NCBI RefSeq assembly: GCF_000576635.1
Contig: NZ_AVFL01000002.1
Coordinates: 124,001 to 188,000 of the forward strand
DNA: 64,000 bases
Source of the DNA: Skermanella stibiiresistens SB22
GTDB lineage: Bacteria > Pseudomonadota > Alphaproteobacteria > Azospirillales > Azospirillaceae
Reading direction: 5' to 3'
Of this stretch, positions 8,590 to 19,564 are shown one piece after another; the stretch's first letter is position 1; each line of letters begins with the position of its first letter. Both the position numbers and the translations under genes were made by a program. Below the pieces are notes generated by a model, which saw nothing but the letters and a program-made list of their open reading frames with translations, was not told the origin of the DNA and did no database searches.

Positions 8590-9327
8590 ATGACAGCCAC
8601 CCAATCGCCGGCGACGCGCGACGCCCGGCGCTCCATGTTCCTCACTGCGGCGCGCGAGGCGGTCGGCATGCCGGCGATCGTGCTAGGCGCCAGCTATCTC
8701 GGGTTCGGCTCACTGGTCCGCGAAAGCGGGATTGGCATCTGGCTGGGACTGTTCTCAACCCTGTCCGCCTGGGCCTTGCCGGGGCAGGTCGCCCTGGTGG
8801 AACTCTACGGGGTCGGCGCCTCGCTCGTGGTGATCAGCCTCGCGGTGGCGTTGACCAACGCGCGGCTGATGCCCATGACCATCACGCTGATGCCGCTGAT
8901 CCACGACCCGGCCGTGCCGCGCTGGCGTTACTACCTCTATTCCCACTTCGTCGCCGTCACCGCCTGGGCCTTCTCCATGCGCCGCTGCCCGGAGATGCCG
9001 CGCGACGTGCGACTGCCGTATTTCATCGGGTTCGCCAGCGTGCTGTGGGCGGCCAGCCTGATCGGGACGGCCGCCGGCTTCCTGCTCGCCGACGCCGTCC
9101 CGCAGGAGATCACGCTCGGCCTCGTCTTCCTCAACCCGATCTATTTCATGCTGATCCTGGCGACCGATCTACGCCACCGCGCGCGGGTGCTGGCGCTGGG
9201 ACTGGGCGTCGTGCTGGGACCGGCGCTCCACACGGTGTCCCATGACTGGGGCCTGATGATGACCGGCCTGATCGCCGGAACGGTGGCGTTCGGCGCCGAC
9301 AAGCTGCTGGCGGCCCGGAATGTCTGA
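8590..9327 (+). CDS. azlC: AzlC-family branched-chain amino acid exporter, large subunit
   Basis: A 245-aa polytopic membrane protein. The N-terminal section (GMPAIVLGASYLGFGSLV, then STLSAWALPGQVALVELY) is characteristic of AzlC/YgaZ, the large subunit of a two-component exporter of branched-chain amino acids and related compounds. About six or seven hydrophobic segments follow. It overlaps azlD by 8 bases, so the two are translationally coupled. The high-affinity branched-chain uptake genes liv lie 0.8 kb downstream, which gives an export/import pair in one neighbourhood. Confidence 0.92.
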   Translation: MTATQSPATRDARRSMFLTAAREAVGMPAIVLGASYLGFGSLVRESGIGIWLGLFSTLSAWALPGQVALVELYGVGASLVVISLAVALTNARLMPMTITLMPLIHDPAVPRWRYYLYSHFVAVTAWAFSMRRCPEMPRDVRLPYFIGFASVLWAASLIGTAAGFLLADAVPQEITLGLVFLNPIYFMLILATDLRHRARVLALGLGVVLGPALHTVSHDWGLMMTGLIAGTVAFGADKLLAARNV

Positions 9328-9673
9328 GGGCGCGGGTTCGCAGGCTTGGATCATCGTCGTGCTGCTGGCCGGCGCCGTGGCGACCTATGTCTGGCGGGCG
9401 CTCGGCGTCGCGCTGTCCGGCCGCATCAATCCAGGCGGTCCCGTCTTCGAATGGGTCGGCTGCGTCGCTTACGCGTTGCTGGCCGGTCTGATCGCGCGCA
9501 TGATCGTCATGCCGGTCGGTCCCTTGCAGACGACGGACCTGGGCATCCGGATCCTTTCGGCGGTGCTGGCGCTGGCCGTGTTCTTCGCCTTCAGGAAGAA
9601 CATCTTCCTTGGAGTGACGGCGGGCACGCTGGCGCTGATCGCCTTGACGTTGAGTGGCATCCGGTTGTTTTGA
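9320..9673 (+). CDS. azlD: AzlD-family branched-chain amino acid exporter, small subunit
   Basis: A 117-aa protein with about four hydrophobic helices (AWIIVVLLAGAVATYVWRAL at the start). It includes an internal FEWVGCVAYALLAGLIAR segment typical of AzlD/YgaH, the small partner of AzlC. Its start lies inside the end of azlC, the usual arrangement. The length is normal. Confidence 0.92.
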   Translation: MSEGAGSQAWIIVVLLAGAVATYVWRALGVALSGRINPGGPVFEWVGCVAYALLAGLIARMIVMPVGPLQTTDLGIRILSAVLALAVFFAFRKNIFLGVTAGTLALIALTLSGIRLF

Positions 9674-10145
9674 CCGTCCGAGTTTTGGATCGCCTCCGCC
9701 AATCCTTGCGCCGCACAAGATAATCGCGGCGACCGACGGCGCGCGGTCCCACTAAAGGCGGCTTCGTGAAAGAGTCCATATCCTGTTTCATTTCGGGCAG
9801 GCTGCGAGTTTCTTGTGCCGCCATTGCCCATGGCTGACGCAAGGCCGCCAGCGTCTCGGTAACTCCGCTTTTACACGCTTGCCCGGCCCGGATGCGTAAG
9901 ATAACGTCCGTTCAAGAAAAAGGCCGATGGAGGCGCGCGGGGGTGTCACAGCCGCGGTCGAAACCGTCGAGCCGAAGTACCGAATCGGGAGATTTCCGAC
10001 TGTTTGCAATTCCGTCGGCGCCACGCGGGTCCGTCACGCCAGCCATTCGGGCTGATCGCGATAGACCGATCCATTGGCCGACCCCCTCCAAGGGTTGGAT
10101 CGCGTGCCGGCTGTTTGGCGCAATCGACGTCTGGGTAGCGAGGAC
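9674..10145. other. intergenic region upstream of the liv operon
   Basis: About 470 bp without a convincing gene. A minus-strand frame at 9788-10024 and plus-strand frames at 9892-10170 have no ribosome binding site or recognisable content. The region should contain the liv operon promoter, but I see no strong -35/-10 pair. Confidence 0.45.
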
Positions 10146-11063
<918 letters not shown>

Positions 11064-11067
11064 TCCG

Positions 11068-12555
11068 ATGACGGCAATCGCCTCACACGCAAACGCCCGT
11101 CCCGGGCTCAATGTCGGCGCCATGCTGAAGGAGGCCGGGCTGACCGCGCTGGTGGCGTTGGCGTTGACCTTTCCGCTGGTCGGCCTGCGCACCGTCGATG
11201 TCGGGTCCCGCCTGACCATCACGACGCGGTTCGACGAGGTGCTGATCAGCGTCCTGCTGGTCTTCGTCGGCCGGATCGGGCTGATCCTGACCCGCGAGGG
11301 CCATGCCCTGCCGGTCCTGGTCGTCAGCTTGGTCGTGGCGGTGGCCGCGTGGTTCGCGCCGCTCCCCAGCGAGATCCTGCGCGTGATCACCATCGCCGGC
11401 GCCGCCGTGCTGGCGATCCGCGCGGTGATCGCCGTGCGGCGCGACCGCAGCACGCTGTCCCAGCAGGAGCGCGACCGCGCCATGGACCGGCTGGGCGCCC
11501 GGGTCCAGGACGCGGCGATGTGGATCGGCCCGATCGCGGTGGTGTTCGCGATCGCGCTGCCGTTCATGCCCTTCGCCAGCCGGTCGGTCGTGGATATCGG
11601 CATCCTGATCCTGACCTACATCATGTTGGGCTGGGGCTTGAACATCGTGGTCGGCTTGGCCGGCCTGCTCGACCTCGGCTATGTCGCGTTCTACGCGGTC
11701 GGAGCCTATTCCTACGCGCTACTGGCCCATTACTTCGGTTTCAGCTTCTGGCTCTGCCTGCCGCTGGCGGGCCTGCTGGCGGCGTTCTCGGGGCTGGTCC
11801 TGGGCTTTCCGGTCCTGCGCCTGCGCGGCGACTACTTCGCGATCGTGACGCTGGGATTCGGCGAGATCATCCGTGTCGTGCTGCTCAACTGGGCCGTCTT
11901 CACCGGCGGGCCGAATGGCATCTCCGGCATCCCGCGTCCCAGCTTCTTCGGGATCGCCGATTTCGACCGCCGCCCGCCGGAGGGCGAGATCGCCTTCCAC
12001 CAGCTGTTCGGCATCGCGTTCGATCCGATGCACCGGATCATCTTCCTGTACTACCTGATCCTGGTGCTGGCGTTGCTGGTCAACTTCTTCACCATGAGGA
12101 TCCGCAAGCTGCCGCTCGGCCGCGCCTGGGAGGCGTTGCGCGAGGACGACATCGCCTGCACCTCGCTGGGCATCAACCGGACCAACATCAAGCTGGCGGC
12201 CTTCACCATCGCGGCGATGTTCGGCGGCTTCGCCGGATCGTTCTTCGCGACCCGGCAGGGCTTCATCAGTCCGGAGAGCTTCACCTTCATCGAGTCGGCG
12301 ATCATCCTGGCGATCGTCGTGCTGGGCGGCATGGGCAGCCAGATCGGCGTCGTCGTGGCGGCCCTGATCGTGATCGGCCTGCCCGAGGCGTTCCGCGAAC
12401 TGGCCGAGTACCGCATGCTCACCTTCGGCATGGGCATGGTCCTGATCATGGTCTGGCGGCCCCGCGGCCTGTTGGCCCACCGCGACCCCACCATCCTGCT
12501 GCACCCCAGGCGCAGCGCCAGACAGCAGCAAGCCGATTCGGAGGCGGGGGCATGA
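11068..12555 (+). CDS. livM: branched-chain amino acid ABC transporter permease LivM
   Basis: A 495-aa permease, longer than the ~300-aa core because of an N-terminal extension with three or four extra helices (residues ~1-160), as in many alphaproteobacterial LivM proteins. The core includes [40 protein letters not shown] and the coupling region [20 protein letters not shown]. The stop overlaps the livG start (ATGA), indicating translational coupling. Confidence 0.96.
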   Translation: MTAIASHANARPGLNVGAMLKEAGLTALVALALTFPLVGLRTVDVGSRLTITTRFDEVLISVLLVFVGRIGLILTREGHALPVLVVSLVVAVAAWFAPLPSEILRVITIAGAAVLAIRAVIAVRRDRSTLSQQERDRAMDRLGARVQDAAMWIGPIAVVFAIALPFMPFASRSVVDIGILILTYIMLGWGLNIVVGLAGLLDLGYVAFYAVGAYSYALLAHYFGFSFWLCLPLAGLLAAFSGLVLGFPVLRLRGDYFAIVTLGFGEIIRVVLLNWAVFTGGPNGISGIPRPSFFGIADFDRRPPEGEIAFHQLFGIAFDPMHRIIFLYYLILVLALLVNFFTMRIRKLPLGRAWEALREDDIACTSLGINRTNIKLAAFTIAAMFGGFAGSFFATRQGFISPESFTFIESAIILAIVVLGGMGSQIGVVVAALIVIGLPEAFRELAEYRMLTFGMGMVLIMVWRPRGLLAHRDPTILLHPRRSARQQQADSEAGA

Positions 12556-13420
12556 CGGCGGTACCCGGAATCCCATTGCTCGAGGTCGAGCACCTGACCA
12601 TGCGGTTCGGCGGCCTGGTCGCCGTCAACGACGTGTCGTTCACCGCGATGGAACGCCAGATCACCGCGATCATCGGCCCGAATGGCGCCGGCAAGACGAC
12701 CATGTTCAACTGCCTGACCGGCTTCTACTCGCCGACCGTCGGGCGGCTGACGCTGCACCGGACCGGCGGGCCGTTCCTGCTGGAGCGGCTGGAGGCGTTC
12801 CGCATCTCGCAGCAGGCCGGCGTCGCCCGAACCTTCCAGAACATCCGGCTGTTCGCCCACATGAGCGTGCTGGAGAACCTGGTGGTGGCCCAGCACAACA
12901 AGCTGATGAAGGCGTCGGCCTTCACCGTCGCCGGGTTGCTGGGCCTGCCGAGCTACCGCAAGGCGGAGAAGCAGGCGGTCGAGCTGGCGCGCTATTGGCT
13001 GGACAAGGTCAAGCTGACCAAGTTCGCCGACTGGGAAGCCGGCAACTTGCCGTATGGCGCGCAGCGTCGGCTGGAGATCGCCCGGGCCATGTGCACCGAG
13101 CCGGTGCTGCTGTGCCTGGACGAGCCGGCGGCGGGTCTCAACCCGCGCGAGTCGGGTGACCTGAGCGAGTTGCTGATCCACATCCGCGAGGAGGAAAAGA
13201 TCGGCGTGCTCCTGATCGAACACGACATGAGCGTGGTCATGAGCATCTCGGACCATGTCGTCGTGCTGGACTACGGCCGCAAGATCTCGGACGGCACGCC
13301 CGCCTTCGTCAAGACCGACCCAACCGTCATCCGAGCCTATCTCGGCGAGGAGGAGGACGAGGAGCTGCCGCCCGAAGTCAAACAGGACCTGCCCGAGGTC
13401 GCCGAGCGGGAGGAGGCACC

Positions 13421-13424
<4 letters not shown>
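12552..13424 (+). CDS. livG: branched-chain amino acid ABC transporter ATPase LivG
   Basis: A 290-aa ABC ATPase. It has Walker [13 protein letters not shown], the LivG-type [10 protein letters not shown] segment, the LivG signature region ([16 protein letters not shown], a variant of LSxGQ), Walker [14 protein letters not shown] and the switch His in LLIEHDM. A Glu-rich tail ([11 protein letters not shown]) is appended. The start overlaps the livM stop and its own stop overlaps the livF start, both as ATGA. Confidence 0.96.
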
Positions 13425-14185
<761 letters not shown>

Positions 14186-14194
14186 GAGGCCATG

Positions 14195-14548
14195 ATGGAA
14201 CAGCTTCTCGGGGTTTCCCTTCCCGTCTTCATCGGCCTGACGGTCGTGCTGATGGGCGGTGCCGCCTTCATGACGGGTCAGGGCATGGCGTCCAAGTGGC
14301 GGCCGATGCGGACCGCGTTCCTGTACACGGCGCTGCTTGGGCTGGGCGACCGGTTCCTGATCTACGCCCTGTTCGGCGGCCAATTGATCAGCGTCACCGG
14401 CTACGTGATCCACACCGCCGTCCTGACGCTGATCTGCCTGGCGGCTTACCGCATGACCCAGGCCCGCAAGATGGTCAAGCAATACCCCTGGCTCTACGAG
14501 CGCGCCGGTCTGTTCGGCTGGCGTGAGCGAAGCCCGGCCGCCGGATAA
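14195..14548 (+). CDS. small membrane protein of the liv operon (DUF6867-like)
   Basis: A 117-aa protein with three predicted membrane helices (SLPVFIGLTVVLMGGAAFM, TALLGLGDRFLIYALF, YVIHTAVLTLICLAAY) and a positively charged cytoplasmic tail. It sits seven to ten bases after livF and before livK. The ATG at 14195 is preferred over the one at 14192 because AGGAGG is then five bases away. It resembles the small membrane proteins found in alphaproteobacterial liv operons that I recall as DUF6867. Its role is unknown; position suggests an accessory subunit or stability factor of the permease. Confidence 0.7.
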   Translation: MEQLLGVSLPVFIGLTVVLMGGAAFMTGQGMASKWRPMRTAFLYTALLGLGDRFLIYALFGGQLISVTGYVIHTAVLTLICLAAYRMTQARKMVKQYPWLYERAGLFGWRERSPAAG

Positions 14549-14592
14549 ATGCGGACGATGCCGGTTTCTGTCGCACTCCGCGACGGGTCGGA

Positions 14593-14598
14593 TATAAT
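14593..14598 (+). promoter_or_regulatory. candidate -10 box of an internal livK promoter
   Basis: A consensus TATAAT lies about 110 bases before livK. A -35 element at the right distance is poor (GTCGCA at 14570-14575), so the call rests mainly on the -10. An extra promoter here would let the abundant binding protein be made in excess over the membrane parts. Confidence 0.35.
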
Positions 14599-14617
14599 GA
14601 AAATACAACGGGGGATA

Positions 14618-14649
14618 CCGCCCGCTGGTGCCTTGGCGCCGACGGGCGG
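14618..14649 (+). promoter_or_regulatory. two-tier hairpin in the livK leader
   Basis: CCGCCCG pairs with CGGGCGG around an inner near-perfect stem (GGTGCC/GGCGCC). It lies between the -10 candidate and livK and has no T run. It could be an mRNA processing or stability element that raises livK levels relative to livHMGF, as intercistronic hairpins do in several transport operons. That role is inferred. Confidence 0.45.
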
Positions 14650-14706
14650 AAACCGGTTAAGCCTTCGCGCAAGGCAGTGACGACCAGCTCATGAACAGGG
14701 AGCAGT

Positions 14707-15834
14707 ATGGTTATGAAGTTTAGAAAAGCGCTTCTCGCGGCGACGGCCGCGTTCACCCTCGCCTCGACCGCCGCGTTCAGCGCCGCCCAGGCCGATGTCA
14801 CGATCGCCGTGGCCGGGCCGATGACCGGCCAATACGCCGCGTTCGGTGAGCAGATGAACAAGGGAGCGCAGATGGCGGTCGCTGATCTGAACGCCTCCGG
14901 CGGCATCCTGGGCGAGAAGATCAAGCTGGAGGTGGGCGACGACGCCTGCGATCCGAAGCAGGCCGTGGCGGTCGCCAACCAGCTCGCCGGCGCCGGCGCC
15001 GTGTTCGTGGCAGGCCATTTCTGCTCCAGCTCCTCCATCCCGGCCAGTCAGGTCTACACGGAAGAGGGGATGCTCCAGATCTCCCCGGCTTCGACCAATC
15101 CGAAGCTGACGGACGAGGCCAAGGGCAACAACGTCTTCCGCGTCTGCGGACGCGATGACCAGCAAGGCAAGGTCGCGGGCGAGTACATCGCCAATGTCTA
15201 CAAGGGCAAGAACGTCGCGATCGTCCATGACAAGAGCGCCTACGGCAAGGGTCTGGCCGACGAGACGCAGAAGTCGCTGAACGCGGCGGGCCTCAAGGAG
15301 AAGCTGTACGAGGCTTACACCGCCGGCGAGCGTGACTACTCGGCGCTGGTCAGCAAGCTGAAGCAGTCGGCGATCGACGTGCTGTATGTCGGCGGCTATC
15401 ACACCGAGGCCGGCCTGATCGCCCGCCAGCTCAAGGATCAGGGCATGACCGTCCAGATCATCTCGGGCGACGCGCTGGTCACCGAGGAGTACTGGACCAT
15501 CACCGGTCCCGCCGGCCAAGGCACCTTGATGACCTTCGGCCCCGATCCGCGCAACAAGCCGATGGCCAAGGCCGTGGTGGAGAAGTTCCGGGCGCAGGGC
15601 TACGAGCCGGAAGGCTACACCCTCTACACCTACGCGGCGATGCAGATCTTCAAACAGGCCGCCGAGAAAGCCGGCTCGACCGATCTGGACAAGGTCGCGG
15701 CGGTTCTCCGCAGCACCGAGTTCGACACGGTGATCGGCAAGATCGCGTTCGACCAGAAGGGCGACGTGACGACCCCGGCCTATGTGTTCTACAAGTGGAA
15801 CGAAGGCAAATACGCGGAAGTCACGACCAACTAA
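14707..15834 (+). CDS. livK: branched-chain amino acid ABC transporter periplasmic binding protein
   Basis: A 375-aa periplasmic protein. Its signal peptide (LAATAAFTLASTAAFSAAQA) is followed by the family start DVTIAVAGPMTGQYAAFGEQ. The ligand-pocket region GHFCSSSSIPASQVYTEEG is typical of Leu/Ile/Val-binding proteins. It closes the liv cluster and ends at a strong terminator. A GGGAG site precedes the ATG at 14707. Confidence 0.95.
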   Translation: MVMKFRKALLAATAAFTLASTAAFSAAQADVTIAVAGPMTGQYAAFGEQMNKGAQMAVADLNASGGILGEKIKLEVGDDACDPKQAVAVANQLAGAGAVFVAGHFCSSSSIPASQVYTEEGMLQISPASTNPKLTDEAKGNNVFRVCGRDDQQGKVAGEYIANVYKGKNVAIVHDKSAYGKGLADETQKSLNAAGLKEKLYEAYTAGERDYSALVSKLKQSAIDVLYVGGYHTEAGLIARQLKDQGMTVQIISGDALVTEEYWTITGPAGQGTLMTFGPDPRNKPMAKAVVEKFRAQGYEPEGYTLYTYAAMQIFKQAAEKAGSTDLDKVAAVLRSTEFDTVIGKIAFDQKGDVTTPAYVFYKWNEGKYAEVTTN

Positions 15835-15854
15835 TATTGGTCAGCCGCACGACG

Positions 15855-15885
15855 AAAAGCCCGGCACACCGTGCCGGGCTTTTTT
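15855..15885 (+). terminator. rho-independent terminator of the liv operon
   Basis: GCCCGGCAC pairs with GTGCCGGGC with a three-base loop and is followed by TTTTTT; the A run on the other side lengthens the stem. It lies 21 bases after the livK stop and is the clearest terminator in the window. It may also serve the minus-strand gene ending at 15903. Confidence 0.9.
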
Positions 15886-15902
15886 GTTGGGTTGGTCGAG
15901 GA

Positions 15903-16169
15903 TCAGTGGGACGCTTGCCTTGACTGTTCCACCGCTCCCAGGCGCGGTTGCAACACCTCCCGCGACGCGATGCCGGATTGCTGCTCGCACACCCGCATGA
16001 CTTCCCGCCAGAACGCCGCGGCGCGCAGATTGTTCGCGGCGATCAGTTCGACCAGCTTGACCTTGGCGAGACGCGCCGCGTCATCACCCAGTTCTTCGAC
16101 CAAGCGAGTCGCCACCAGTAAAATGTCGAGATCGGTTTTCATGACCATGTAACAGACGTGATCAGGCAT
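15903..16169 (-). CDS. small conserved-looking protein of unknown function
   Basis: An 88-aa predicted soluble, helical protein starting MPDHVCYMVMKTDLDILLVA and ending in a Gln-rich tail. The ATG at 16169 is chosen because AGGA sits four bases upstream; the frame is also open to 16235, with a second ATG at 16202 that lacks a site. The middle (KVKLVELIAANNLRAAAFW) is amphipathic. No domain recognised. It converges on the liv terminator. Confidence 0.55.
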   Translation of the reverse strand: MPDHVCYMVMKTDLDILLVATRLVEELGDDAARLAKVKLVELIAANNLRAAAFWREVMRVCEQQSGIASREVLQPRLGAVEQSRQASH

Positions 16170-16416
16170 CTGTTCCTCTTGGAACGAAAGCTCTTCAGAC
16201 ATACGACATTCGGTATCAGCCGATCGTGTGAGCAAGTGCGGTATACGGCTTTGGGTAAGGCAAGGATCATGGGAGCTCGCGCTGTTGCGTTTCCGTCACA
16301 AAACTCAAACGCGCGCTGTGACGCGCGCGGAAACTCTCGCATGGGTACCGGCTGTGGTTTAATCATCACCCACCCGCCGGCTTGGTTGAACTGATCGAAG
16401 GTCCTGGAGAATGCCA

Positions 16417-16632
16417 ATGCGGCGAAGGAAACGCGAAATCGCTGAAGGGCAGCGTTACCGCAAGCTCGGCCCCGGCAACAATGTTTGGGAAATCGTGGCG
16501 ATCCGAAAGGATGTCATGGGGGCCATCCACGCGCAGATGAAACGGGCGGACGACCCCAAAACCCTCAAGACGCTGTCGGTCGCGGCATTGCTGGATCCGG
16601 AGCAGTTCGAGCGCATCGGCGAGGACCCCTGA
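16417..16632 (+). CDS. small basic protein of unknown function, 71 aa
   Basis: The peptide begins MRRRKREIAEGQRYRKLGPG and then has a beta-rich stretch (NNVWEIVAIRKDVMGAIHAQM), resembling the compact domains of small regulatory or nucleic-acid-binding proteins. ATG 16417 lies seven bases after GGAG, whereas ATG 16411 would be only one base away. It converges on the SulP gene at 16665. I do not recognise the family. Confidence 0.6.
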   Translation: MRRRKREIAEGQRYRKLGPGNNVWEIVAIRKDVMGAIHAQMKRADDPKTLKTLSVAALLDPEQFERIGEDP

Positions 16633-16664
16633 GGGGCCAAGCCCTGACCGGAAAACCCTGGCGC

Positions 16665-18263
16665 CTAGGGCGTCTTGGCGCCGGCCAGAGCCGTCGCGTC
16701 ATCCGACTGGATCGCCGCGAAGACCTCGCGGAGTGGGACCAACTCGTTGCCCAGCACGTGGATGCGCTCGTCCGGCACCCCGGCATGGCGCAGGGCGGCG
16801 GTCTCCTCCGCGGTCGCGACCCAGACGTCGAGGCCGTCATTCCGGGTGACGATCTCGCCGACCATCGACAGGCCGGTGGCGTCCACCGCCGAGACCCGCG
16901 ACATGTCGAGCGCCTGGACCGATTTCGTATCGTTGAGCAGCGCCTCCTCGATCTGTGGGCGAAGCCGCGGGCTGGTCAGGAATGTGACATGGCTCCCCGG
17001 ATCGGCGACGTTGACACCCCGGCGCTCGCGGATCGCGACGCTACCCTGGGTCAGCATGCGGCGGAGCACCAGGACGAGGGTGAGCACCAATCCCAGCGGA
17101 ACCGAGACGGTCAGGTCCACGGCCACCGTCAACGCCGCGGTCAGCAAGGCCAGCCGTCCTTCGGCGGCGCCGATCCTGTGGATGCGCTTGATCTCGTGGA
17201 TCTCGATCAGGCGCATCGCCGTCAGGAACAGGACCGCCGCGAGGGCGGCCATCGGCAGCCGGGCGACCAAGGGAGCGAGCACCGCCACGAACAGTCCCAG
17301 GAAGATGGCGTGCGTGAAGGCCGAGGTCTGGTTGGTGGCACCGCTCATGACGTTGGTGCTACCGCGGACGATCACACCGGAGACCGGCAGGCCGCCCAGG
17401 AAGGGCACGGCGACATTCGCGAGACCCAGGCCGAACAGCTCGCGATTAGGGTCGTGCGTCGAGTTGGTCAGCGAGTCCAGCGCCTTGGCCGCGAGCAGGG
17501 ATTCGACCGCGATCAGCAGCCCAAGGGTGAGTGCGGCGAGCAGGACGGCGTTGGGGTTGGCTAGGATCGTGCCGAAGAAGTCGGTGGAGAAGCCCAATCC
17601 GTCGAGCGACATGGAATAGGATCCGCCGACCGTCGAGACCGACAGCCCCTGCGCCGCGATCAGTTCGGCGGCGCCAAGGCCGACCACCAGCGCCATCAGC
17701 GGGGCGGGTACCCATTTGGCGAAACGCGTGCGCGCCCACAGCAAAGCCGCGGCGAGGCTCAGGCCGACGATGGCGATCTCCTGGAACCTGACCAGGTGGA
17801 TATCCGCCAGGGCATTGCCCAACTTGGCGAGCGCGTCGTCACCCTCGGCCGCGACGCCCAGCGCCACGGGGATCTGGCCGATCAGGATCAGCAAGCCGAT
17901 GCCGGTGGTGAAGCCCACGATGATCGGGTGCGGCATGAACTCCATCAGCCGGCCCAGCTTTAGCGCGCCGATCGCGATCACGATCAGGCCGGCGCAGAAT
18001 GTGGCGGCGAGGAGCACGGGAAAGCCGTGGCTCGCGATGATGCCGGCGATCACCGTGATGAAGGCGGCGGCGGGACCGGATACCTGAAAGCGCGAGCTGC
18101 CGAACAGGGCGGCGATGGCGCCGCCCACGACGCCCGCCACGAGGCCCGCCATGGGGCTTGCGCCGGACGCGATGGCGAACGCGATGCAGAGTGGCAAGGC
18201 CACGACCGCGACGATCAATCCGGCGAGGATGTTGTTGAGTCCAATCCGCGGCAGGTGGCTCAT
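16665..18263 (-). CDS. SulP-family anion transporter, probable bicarbonate transporter
   Basis: A 532-aa membrane protein of the SulP/SLC26 family. It has about twelve to fourteen helices (start NILAGLIVAVVALPLCIAFA; FGSSRFQVSGPAAAF region typical of SulP) and a C-terminal STAS domain (residues ~430-520, VQALDMSRVSAVDATGLSMV). The carbonic anhydrase gene lies 58 bases upstream on the same strand, the context of SulP proteins that import bicarbonate rather than sulfate. Substrate is inferred from context only. Confidence 0.93.
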   Translation of the reverse strand: MSHLPRIGLNNILAGLIVAVVALPLCIAFAIASGASPMAGLVAGVVGGAIAALFGSSRFQVSGPAAAFITVIAGIIASHGFPVLLAATFCAGLIVIAIGALKLGRLMEFMPHPIIVGFTTGIGLLILIGQIPVALGVAAEGDDALAKLGNALADIHLVRFQEIAIVGLSLAAALLWARTRFAKWVPAPLMALVVGLGAAELIAAQGLSVSTVGGSYSMSLDGLGFSTDFFGTILANPNAVLLAALTLGLLIAVESLLAAKALDSLTNSTHDPNRELFGLGLANVAVPFLGGLPVSGVIVRGSTNVMSGATNQTSAFTHAIFLGLFVAVLAPLVARLPMAALAAVLFLTAMRLIEIHEIKRIHRIGAAEGRLALLTAALTVAVDLTVSVPLGLVLTLVLVLRRMLTQGSVAIRERRGVNVADPGSHVTFLTSPRLRPQIEEALLNDTKSVQALDMSRVSAVDATGLSMVGEIVTRNDGLDVWVATAEETAALRHAGVPDERIHVLGNELVPLREVFAAIQSDDATALAGAKTP

Positions 18264-18321
18264 ACTGGTGGGTCTCCCAGGTCTGGATTGGTGTGCGATG
18301 ATTGGGGGATGGCGCGCGTGG

Positions 18322-19038
18322 CTACCAGCTCAGGGACGTGAACGACTGGAGCGTGCGGCCCAGCAGCTTTGGCGGGTCATCAGCTTTGACCGGCTTGAAC
18401 ACCAGGTTCTCGCTGTCGAATTCCTCGACCACGCCGTTCTCGATGCCATAATGCCAGCCGTGGATTTCCAGGCTTCCATCCTCGACGCGCCGAGCGACTT
18501 CCGGGTAGGTCATCAGGTTCTTGAGTTGGTGAACCACCATCGCGCGCTCGAACGCGCCTTCGAGTTGATGCTTGTGGGCATCGTCGAGCAGGGCGGTTTC
18601 CAGATCGAATTCCTCACCCTCCAGCGACGACAGGAGGAGTTCGCGCACACCCCGGCCCTGTTCGATCCAACTCACCGTCTGGGTCAATTCGTCGGGAGCC
18701 TTGCCGGTCAACAGGGCGTTGCAGGCGCCACATTTCGAGTGGCCGCAGACGATGATCCTTTTGACGCCAAGCACATGCAGCGAGTACTCGATCGCCGACC
18801 CCGTGGAATCGCAGTTGCTGCCATACGCCGGAACCATGTTTCCGACATTCCGGAGTTCGAACAAGTCACCAGGCTTGGCCGAGGTTATAGCGCTGGGGAT
18901 GACGCGGCTGTCTGCGCAGGCGATGAACAGCGTTTCAGGCTTTTGCCCCTCACTCGCCAGGGTTCGGTAGGCATGCCGATGGCGGCGATAGAAGCCTTTT
19001 TGAAAACGTGAGATTCCAGTGCCGAGAGGGGATGTCAT
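18322..19038 (-). CDS. beta-class carbonic anhydrase
   Basis: A 238-aa zinc enzyme interconverting CO2 and bicarbonate. Zinc ligands are visible as Cys41-x-Asp43-x-Arg45 (CADSR) and His100-x-x-Cys103 (CGHSKCGAC), which define the beta class. The ATG at 19038 lies behind AGGAGA. It is the first gene of a two-gene unit with the SulP transporter and would hydrate or dehydrate the imported carbon. The upstream region to 19564 is AT-rich and should carry its promoter. Confidence 0.95.
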   Translation of the reverse strand: MTSPLGTGISRFQKGFYRRHRHAYRTLASEGQKPETLFIACADSRVIPSAITSAKPGDLFELRNVGNMVPAYGSNCDSTGSAIEYSLHVLGVKRIIVCGHSKCGACNALLTGKAPDELTQTVSWIEQGRGVRELLLSSLEGEEFDLETALLDDAHKHQLEGAFERAMVVHQLKNLMTYPEVARRVEDGSLEIHGWHYGIENGVVEEFDSENLVFKPVKADDPPKLLGRTLQSFTSLSW

Positions 19039-19564
19039 GGGCTCTCCTGTGGTGTGGGTTTCTGTTGCCCGAGATGGCAGGTGATTTAAAATCACGCTTA
19101 TTTAAAAATAAATCTGGTAACGGATATTTGCCGTGATGCGTCCATTGAAGATAAATTTAGTGAAAGATCCTAATCGTCACATTTTCACCATGAGCGAGGA
19201 TTAAAGCGTCATAGGGTTCGTATCCTCTCGTGGAACCGGCGAGATGGTTGGTTTGATGAACGGATGCGTTTGATTTATTGGAATTAGGTTTCGAGCTTCA
19301 GCAATCTTGATATTGCGGCGCAGCATGTCAACCCTTCGGTTGTGAAAAAATTGTGATCCGCTGTCCTGGTATATGCTAGATCCGAAATAGGTCACATCTC
19401 GCGATGAATTGTGCCAAACCACAATCGTATTCCGGTCGCCTGCGACTTTGGCGCATGGGAGACGCGTGCGGTAATCCAAATCGGTGGGGGTTCCACCACG
19501 AGCCTTTCGGCGCCATCTGCGATAAGTTGATAATCGCTTGGGTTCGCATTGAGGGATGAAGACG
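19039..19564. other. AT-rich intergenic region
   Basis: About 525 bp between the divergent carbonic anhydrase and glutathione reductase genes, clearly richer in A and T than the surroundings (especially 19080-19420). A minus-strand frame (19201-19716) crosses into the reductase gene and has no resemblance to any family I know. Promoters for both flanking genes are expected here; none is clear. Confidence 0.5.

Noticed and set aside
16288-16337. Imperfect inverted repeats rich in GCGCG before the 71-aa gene
   Set aside because: The pairs are short and interrupted, and alternating GC runs readily give chance dyads, so no regulatory role is claimed.
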